Below are positions 31,925 to 36,594 of a stretch of 36,594 bases of DNA, one piece after another (position 1 is the first letter of the stretch; each line of letters begins with the position of its first letter). This stretch comes from JBHHYS01 sp046757645. Its GTDB lineage: Bacteria; Acidobacteriota; Terriglobia; Acidiferrales; 2-02-FULL-67-57. Under the pieces are notes generated by a model. The model was not told the origin of the DNA. It saw only the letters and a list, made by a program, of their open reading frames with translations, and did no database searches. Both the position numbers and the translations under genes were made by a program. The DNA lies in assembly GCA_046757645.1 (NCBI GenBank), contig JBHHYS010000014.1:1-36594 (forward strand), read 5' to 3'.

Positions 31925-32881
31925 CTAGAGCAGAAACAGCTTCAGCACAAAGCCCACATAGAGGACCAACAAGACTGCTCCCTCGCTGCGACTCATCCGG
32001 TGGCCGCTGCGCAGGAAAAGCGCCATGGCGGCGGAGAAAAACAGCAGAGCGACGAACTCGAACGACAGCAAGGAAGCATCCACCTTCACCGGGCGAATCA
32101 GCGCGCTGACTCCCAACGCCCCCAAGATGTTGAACAGGTTGCTGCCCACCAGGTTGCCCACCAGCAGGCCCGCCTCGTGGCGCAGGGCGGCTACGATCGA
32201 GGTGGCCAGCTCCGGCAAAGAACTCCCCACAGCCACCAGGGTCGCCGCAATCACCAATTCGCTGATGCCGGCGTAGCGGGCCAAGTCAGCCGCCGCGCGC
32301 ACCAGCAAGTGCCCGCCCCCGACCAACACCGCCAGGCCAATCGTTACCAAGGTGAGTTCACGCACATAGCGAAACCGCGGGTGCAGCCGCTGCTGAGGCG
32401 AACTCTCGAATTGGGCCGCGACCGGAGGCGGCTCTCCCAAGGCCCAATGAAGCGACAGCCGCGTGAACACAACCAGTGTGGCCAGCAGCAGCAGTCCCTC
32501 CAGCCGTCCAAAGCTCATCCGCCAGGCCAGGGCGTAGAAGGCCAGAGTGACGCCCAGCATAAAAGGCAACTCGCGTTGAGCGAGCCTGGAGGCGACATGT
32601 ACGGGGGAAAGGACGGCGCTCAAGGCCAGGATGAGACCGACGTTGGCCACGTTGCTGCCCAGGACGTTCCCCAGCGCCACGTCGGTCTTGCCCTGGGCGG
32701 CGGCCACCACGCAGACCACCATCTCGGGCATCGAGGTGCCGAAGGCGACGATGGTCAAGCCAATGAAGAGCGGGCGGACCCGCAGGGCCAACGCGAGCCG
32801 GCTGGCGCCGCGCACCAGCCACTCCGCACCGAAATACAGCCCCGCCAGACCCAGCAGCAACGAAAGCAGCGAGCTCAGCAT
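31925..32881 (-). CDS. CaCA-family Na+(K+)/Ca2+ exchanger
   Basis: A 318-residue membrane protein with the two alpha repeats of CaCA exchangers: VAFGTSMPEMVV...GNVLGSNVANVGLIL and VAVGSSLPELATS...GNLVGSNLFNILGAL. The acidic residues in PEM and PEL bind Ca2+. About ten transmembrane helices and an internal His/Pro-rich loop are apparent. It exports Ca2+ in exchange for Na+ or H+. It starts six bases after the stop of the amidohydrolase-cyclase gene (same strand), so they share a message; the functional link is unclear. Confidence 0.92.
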   Translation of the reverse strand: MLSSLLSLLLGLAGLYFGAEWLVRGASRLALALRVRPLFIGLTIVAFGTSMPEMVVCVVAAAQGKTDVALGNVLGSNVANVGLILALSAVLSPVHVASRLAQRELPFMLGVTLAFYALAWRMSFGRLEGLLLLATLVVFTRLSLHWALGEPPPVAAQFESSPQQRLHPRFRYVRELTLVTIGLAVLVGGGHLLVRAAADLARYAGISELVIAATLVAVGSSLPELATSIVAALRHEAGLLVGNLVGSNLFNILGALGVSALIRPVKVDASLLSFEFVALLFFSAAMALFLRSGHRMSRSEGAVLLVLYVGFVLKLFLL

Positions 32882-32887
32882 TCGCCT

Positions 32888-35317
32888 CTATGGCAGCACA
32901 GCAAGAATGCGGACCGGGCCGCCGGAGCCGCCTTCGAGCTTGATGGGGGCCACGATGAGCAACGCGCCGCTCTCGGGCAACGAACTGAGGTCGGCGAGGT
33001 TTTCGAGATGATACAGCCCGGCGCGATGAGAGAGCCGATGGACTTCGAAATCTTTCGACGCCCCGTAGTCCACGCTGAATGTATCAATGCCGAGGCCGAC
33101 GACACCGCGCTCAATCAGGATTTCAACCGCGGCAACGGAAAAGCCGGGAAAGTGCATCACCTCTTCTTCGTCCCGATTGCGGTACCGCTGCTCGTCGGGC
33201 CAACGCTCGGCCCAGCCGGTTCGCGCCAGCACGATGGCGCCGGAGGGAATCCGGCCGTGGCGCTGCTCCCACTCCTGCACATCCTCCGCCTGGACGCGAT
33301 AGTCCGGATCGGCTGCTACCTGCCGGCGCACCTCCAGCACCACCGCCGGGCCGAACAACCGCTCGGGGGGGATCTCATCCACGGAGGTGGTGCCCGGGGG
33401 AAAGTGAATCGGCGCGTCTAAGTGGGTGCCGAAGTGCTCGAGCATCCAGAAGCTGCGGCTGAAATAGCCCGCCTCTTCGGCGCGCCGGTTGACCCGGGCC
33501 TCAAAAGTGCGCGTATCCCCGGGCCACGCCGGCAGCTTATCGCTGATCGAATAGCTGAGGTCGACCACGCGAGCCTGGCCGCGCACGGCGGCCGCGACCG
33601 CGCCCGCGGCACTCTGCGGCGCTGCTGAGGATTTCCACCCCGGTCCGCGGAGGACGTGACCCGGAAGCGCCCCGGTCCGGCGACCCTGGTCGAGCACGAG
33701 CTCACCGTTGACCAGGACGTACTCGACCCCCTGGCTGTAGTGGCGGGACTCCTCGAAGCTGGCGTGGTCGCGGATGTGCTCGAAGTCGAAGATAACGATG
33801 TCGGCGTAGAAGCCCGGCAGCAGCAGGCCCCGGCCCACGAGCCCCAACCGCTGCGCCGGGAGCGAGGTCATCTTGCGGATGGCCTCTTCCAGGGATAGCA
33901 GCTCTTGCTCGCGGACATAGCGGCCCAGAATCCGCGGGAAGGTGCCGTAGGCGCGGGGGTGAGGCTTCGAGTCCCGGAGCGGCCCGTCGGTAGCCACGGC
34001 GGCCGAGTCAATCCCCACGCTGACCCACGGCTGCTGCAACGCCAGCTTAACGTCCTCCTCCGACATCAGAAAATAGATGGCGCTGGTCTCGGCCTGATCG
34101 GCGAGCAGAAGATCAAACAGCGTCTCCCGGGGGTCCTCGCCTCGCTCGCGGGCGATTTCGGCTAGCCGCTTCCGCACATAGGGATTCAGGTCCGGGTTGC
34201 GAACAGAGGAAATCAGCACACCCTCGGCGCCACCGGCCATCCAGTAAAGGTTTTCCCAGTTGCCATCCGGCTGACTCAATTCGCGCCGGAGGCGGGCGCG
34301 GGTGGCCGGGTGGCGAAGGCGGTTCAAAAGGTCTTCGCGGCCGCCCGCGTGCGCCCAGGGAGGAATGCAAGCGCGCAGTGCGGTAGCGCTGGCCACGTAG
34401 GGGTACTGGTCGGCGGCAATGTCGAGTCCGGCGGCGCGGGCGGCCTTGATGCGCGCGATGACCTCGCCCATCCGGCCCCACAGATTCTGCCCGGCTGCCT
34501 TCAGGTGGAAGATCTCAACAGGGATGTGAGCCTGGCGGGCGATGGTGAAGGTCTCCTCGAGTGCCCGGAAGATGCCGCGGCCTTCGCTGCGCATGTGGGT
34601 CGCGTAAATGCCCCCGTGGGCGGAGGCGACCCGGGCCAGGGCCACCAGCTCATCCGTGCGGGCGTAATTGGCCGGCGCATAGATCAGCGACGTGGAGAGC
34701 CCTTGCGCCCCCTGGCGCATGGCTTCTTCGACTAGGCGCTCCATCTCGGCCAACTCGTCGCCCGTGGGGGCGCGGTTCTCCGAACCCATCACCACCCGGC
34801 GTACCTGGGTGGCGCCCACGTAACTGCCGAAGTTGATGGCAATGCCCTGACGTTCGAGCCGCGCGAAGTAGCCGGCGAAGTCATACCAGTCGATCTGCCC
34901 GCCGAAGGGCCCGGGGCGCGGCACCGCACCCGGGTTTTGCGGAGCGGCGGAGCTGCCTTCGCCGGTGATCTCGGTGGTGACGCCCTGGCGGACTTTGCTT
35001 TCGGCGCGCGGATCCACGAGCAGGGTAAACTCCGACTGGCCGAGCATATCGATGAAGCCTGGGGCGACGACCAGGCCGGTGGCGTCAATTACCCGCCGCG
35101 CCGGCGCGCCCGCCAAGCGGCCCCGGGCAACGACGCGGTCGCCGCGCACGCCCAGGTCGGCGGTTGTCCAGGGGTTGCCGGTCCCGTCCACCAGGCGGCC
35201 GCCGACGATCAGAACGTCATAGCGCGGCGGGGCAGCGTCACCGGCCAGCAAGCTGGCCGCAATCAGCAAGAAGCTGGAGAGCGCCACCAGCGAGAACGGC
35301 GTCTTGCCTGCTTTCAT
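32888..35317 (-). CDS. Exported amidohydrolase-cyclase fusion protein
   Basis: An 809-residue two-domain enzyme with a signal peptide (SLVALSSFLLIAASLLAG). Residues about 32-575 are an N-acyl-D-amino-acid-deacylase-type amidohydrolase: VLIVGGRLVDGTGNPW, VVAPGFID, THMRSEG and FHLKAAG (two metal histidines), and GFYADIVIFD. The usual HxH metal pair after PGFID is replaced by DMLGQSE (90-96), so the metal centre is altered. Residues about 580-809 form a cyclase/kynurenine-formamidase-type domain with HFGTHLDAPIHF (628-639), a metal motif of that family. Each domain is normally a separate enzyme. Fusion suggests sequential hydrolysis of an N-acylated or formylated compound. The ATG follows GGAGGAAG. 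Downstream is the CaCA exchanger, upstream an EVE protein. Confidence 0.88.
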   Translation of the reverse strand: MKAGKTPFSLVALSSFLLIAASLLAGDAAPPRYDVLIVGGRLVDGTGNPWTTADLGVRGDRVVARGRLAGAPARRVIDATGLVVAPGFIDMLGQSEFTLLVDPRAESKVRQGVTTEITGEGSSAAPQNPGAVPRPGPFGGQIDWYDFAGYFARLERQGIAINFGSYVGATQVRRVVMGSENRAPTGDELAEMERLVEEAMRQGAQGLSTSLIYAPANYARTDELVALARVASAHGGIYATHMRSEGRGIFRALEETFTIARQAHIPVEIFHLKAAGQNLWGRMGEVIARIKAARAAGLDIAADQYPYVASATALRACIPPWAHAGGREDLLNRLRHPATRARLRRELSQPDGNWENLYWMAGGAEGVLISSVRNPDLNPYVRKRLAEIARERGEDPRETLFDLLLADQAETSAIYFLMSEEDVKLALQQPWVSVGIDSAAVATDGPLRDSKPHPRAYGTFPRILGRYVREQELLSLEEAIRKMTSLPAQRLGLVGRGLLLPGFYADIVIFDFEHIRDHASFEESRHYSQGVEYVLVNGELVLDQGRRTGALPGHVLRGPGWKSSAAPQSAAGAVAAAVRGQARVVDLSYSISDKLPAWPGDTRTFEARVNRRAEEAGYFSRSFWMLEHFGTHLDAPIHFPPGTTSVDEIPPERLFGPAVVLEVRRQVAADPDYRVQAEDVQEWEQRHGRIPSGAIVLARTGWAERWPDEQRYRNRDEEEVMHFPGFSVAAVEILIERGVVGLGIDTFSVDYGASKDFEVHRLSHRAGLYHLENLADLSSLPESGALLIVAPIKLEGGSGGPVRILAVLP

Positions 35318-35355
35318 ACCGGGCTTCCTCCCGCGGAAAACGCGGTGCGCACCGG

Positions 35356-35784
35356 CTAACGGAATAGGCCCCGGCCCATCCCCGCCATGCGCAGAATCTC
35401 ATTGTATTCCTGTTCACTGAGCGGGGAGACAGCCAGGCGAGGCTGGGCGAGAAACCTCATTCGGCGCAAGGCACGGTTGAGCTTGAGTTCTTTCAGCGGC
35501 ACCGAGCGCGGCAGACGCTCGATCGCTTTCAGATCCACCACCAGAAACGGTTTGCCTCGCTCGTGGGGTTCAGGGTAGGGGTCGGAGGCGGTCACCGCCA
35601 GGGCGTAAACCGAACGGTCCGGGGCGCTGTGGTAGCAGAGCACGTGATCGCCCTTGCGCACCTGTTTGAGGTAGCGTTGCGCGGCGCTGCTCCGGATGTT
35701 ATCCCAAAGCTCTTTGCCTTTGACGAAGAGGGTATCCCAATGGTAGCGCATGGGGTCGGCGGTAAAAAGCCAGTAGCGGCTCAA
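35356..35784 (-). CDS. EVE-domain protein (Thyn1-like)
   Basis: A 142-residue protein of the EVE domain family (PUA-like fold), which binds modified bases such as 5-hydroxymethylcytosine or related RNA bases. The pocket-forming segments WDNIRSSAAQRYLKQVRKGD, HVLCYHSAPD and AVSPLSEQEYNEILRMAG fit the family. The start is TTG at 35784, with GGAGG eight bases upstream; no in-frame ATG gives a complete first strand (YWLFTADPM). It lies 38 bases before the fusion gene. No restriction-modification gene is nearby. Confidence 0.92.
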   Translation of the reverse strand: MSRYWLFTADPMRYHWDTLFVKGKELWDNIRSSAAQRYLKQVRKGDHVLCYHSAPDRSVYALAVTASDPYPEPHERGKPFLVVDLKAIERLPRSVPLKELKLNRALRRMRFLAQPRLAVSPLSEQEYNEILRMAGMGRGLFR

Positions 35785-35849
35785 TCGGGTCGCCTCCGGG
35801 CTCGCCGGCGTAGCCTCAGCCGCGGGGGGCGCTGCGGGGAATGACTAAA

Positions 35850-35868
35850 GGAGACCAGCTCTGTCTCC
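35850..35868 (-). terminator. Possible weak terminator after the Rieske gene
   Basis: GGAGAC (35850-35855) pairs with GTCTCC (35863-35868) around a seven-base loop. On the minus strand a short TTTAG follows. It lies about 70 bases beyond the Rieske stop. The T tract is short, so termination would be partial. Confidence 0.35.
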
Positions 35869-35936
35869 CGGGATGAATTCATGCTCGTTGTCCCCCGGGT
35901 TATGTTCGCCGCCGGGCTGATTCGCGCCGGACGCGC

Positions 35937-36248
35937 TCAGCCCTCGAACCCCACCACGATATCGTCGCCTTCCACCTTCACCTCAAAGGTCTGCACCTTA
36001 ATCTCTCGGTTGAAGATGGCTGCCCCGGACTTGACGTTATACTGCCAGCCGTGCCACGGGCAGGTCACCACTTCGTCTTCGAGCGCCCCCTGGCCGAGCG
36101 GGCCACCCCGGTGGAGGCAGGTGTTCTCCAGAGCATAGTATTCGCCCCCGACGTTGAACAAGGCGATCACTTTGCCGTTGGCGTGGAACTCCCGCGCCGT
36201 CCCGGGGGGCATTTCGTTCACTTTGGCCACCTTGATGTAATTGGGCAT
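35937..36248 (-). CDS. Rieske [2Fe-2S] ferredoxin
   Basis: A 103-residue soluble Rieske protein. The cluster ligands are CLHRGG (Cys44, His46) and CPWHGW (Cys63, His66), the typical dioxygenase-ferredoxin or NirD-like spacing. It has no membrane anchor, so it is a cytoplasmic electron carrier. It follows nuoB after 49 bases and may be expressed with it, although Rieske ferredoxins are not part of complex I. A partner oxygenase is not visible. Confidence 0.94.
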   Translation of the reverse strand: MPNYIKVAKVNEMPPGTAREFHANGKVIALFNVGGEYYALENTCLHRGGPLGQGALEDEVVTCPWHGWQYNVKSGAAIFNREIKVQTFEVKVEGDDIVVGFEG

Positions 36249-36297
36249 AGGCGCTGCGCTCCTGGGTTGGGTGAGGGCGGTAGGTGATGGGCCGCGC

Positions 36298-36594
36298 TCA
36301 ACGGGGTTGAGGCGTCTGCGCGACCATCACGCTCTTCTTGAAGCCCTCTAGCATGCTCTCGTCCAGGCGCACTTCCGTGGGCCGTTTGGCTAGGCTCATT
36401 TGGTCAATCTTGTCCTGCAACTTCAGCAAGGCGTAGAAAAGATTCTCTGGGCGCGGCGGGCAGCCTACCACGTAGACGTCCACCGGCACGATCTTGTCCA
36501 TTCCCTGCAAGACAGAATAAACGTTGAAGGGCCCACCCACGCTGGAGCAGGCGCCCATCGAAATGCACCACTTCGGCTCCGGCATCTGGTCCCA
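36298..36594 (-). CDS. nuoB: NADH-quinone oxidoreductase subunit B, C-terminal part, partial at right edge
   Basis: The 98 visible residues (the gene continues past 36594) match the C-terminal half of NuoB, the subunit holding cluster N2 next to the quinone site. Visible landmarks are DQMPEPKWCISMGAC (one N2 cysteine), VDVYVVGCPPRPE (a second), and ALLKLQDKI. The extra cysteine in KWC is unusual, since this position is commonly Val or Ala in NuoB. The C-terminal extension after the core (MLEGFKKSVMVAQTPQPR) is variable. It implies a respiratory complex I operon to the right. Confidence 0.94.
   Translation of the reverse strand, partial: WDQMPEPKWCISMGACSSVGGPFNVYSVLQGMDKIVPVDVYVVGCPPRPENLFYALLKLQDKIDQMSLAKRPTEVRLDESMLEGFKKSVMVAQTPQPR

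Noticed and set aside
32000..33421. 473-codon plus-strand frame over the exchanger and fusion genes
   Set aside because: Gln/His/Arg-rich shadow of two well-supported minus-strand genes.
35873..35882. Ten-base palindrome ATGAATTCAT
   Set aside because: Short, no nearby promoter, probably chance.
1..36594. CRISPR array, prophage, insertion sequence, rRNA operon, secretion-system cluster
   Set aside because: No regularly spaced repeats, no transposase or integrase frame, no phage structural genes and no rRNA sequence could be found on either strand.

Overview
The window looks like a GC-rich bacterial chromosome, most likely from the phylum Acidobacteriota. This is an inference. It rests on the STAS/anti-sigma kinase pair, the PilZ-tailed helical-repeat protein, the exported 'GDP...IP.GS' proteins, and gene content without an obvious plasmid or phage backbone. 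There are no rRNA genes, no CRISPR array, and no transposase gene. One tRNA-Arg(UCU) lies at 1.7 kb. Most genes are ordinary metabolic or house-keeping genes in short operons. Two or three stretches look accessory.

Layout. 0-1.5 kb (minus strand): a cassette of an HPr-kinase-like P-loop protein, a PqqD-type carrier and a radical SAM enzyme that runs off the left edge, typical of peptide (RiPP-like) maturation. It has its own promoter, divergent from the tRNA promoter. 1.9-9.1 kb: ribokinase, a large PilZ-tailed protein, a PfpI/DJ-1 protein, an exported PEBP-type protein, and two related exported proteins of unknown role. 9.4-12.4 kb: a two-gene 2-oxoacid:ferredoxin oxidoreductase. It is followed by a long imperfect palindrome and an outer-membrane porin-like gene on the opposite strand. 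14.2-15.6 kb: a small unknown protein, a DUF971 protein and an exported dienelactone hydrolase, tightly packed. 15.8-18.2 kb (minus): anti-sigma kinase, STAS antagonist, tandem-ACT protein and an NmrA-like oxidoreductase.

18.3-21.4 kb is the strangest part. It holds an exported protein made of two copies of one unknown domain, a membrane-anchored orphan, a lipoprotein gene split by one in-frame amber codon, and a tandem exported paralogue of that lipoprotein. Base composition here is visibly less GC-biased than in the flanks. 21.5-27.3 kb returns to core genes: DmpA-type peptidase, DsbA-like oxidoreductase, ComM/YifB, a small PGPGW-type membrane protein, an NadR-like P-loop kinase and MutM.

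27.4-31.8 kb (plus) is the best candidate for a little-described system. It is a compact run of a PiT-type phosphate/arsenate permease, an ArsM-like methyltransferase with all three arsenite-site cysteines plus a cysteine-rich C-terminal extension, a radical SAM enzyme with a cysteine-rich tail, and a plant-O-methyltransferase-type enzyme. Together they suggest uptake and stepwise modification of arsenic, or another thiophilic or oxyanion substrate, into an organic product. 31.9-36.6 kb (minus): EVE protein, an amidohydrolase-cyclase fusion enzyme and a CaCA cation exchanger, then a Rieske ferredoxin and the 3' part of nuoB at the right edge.
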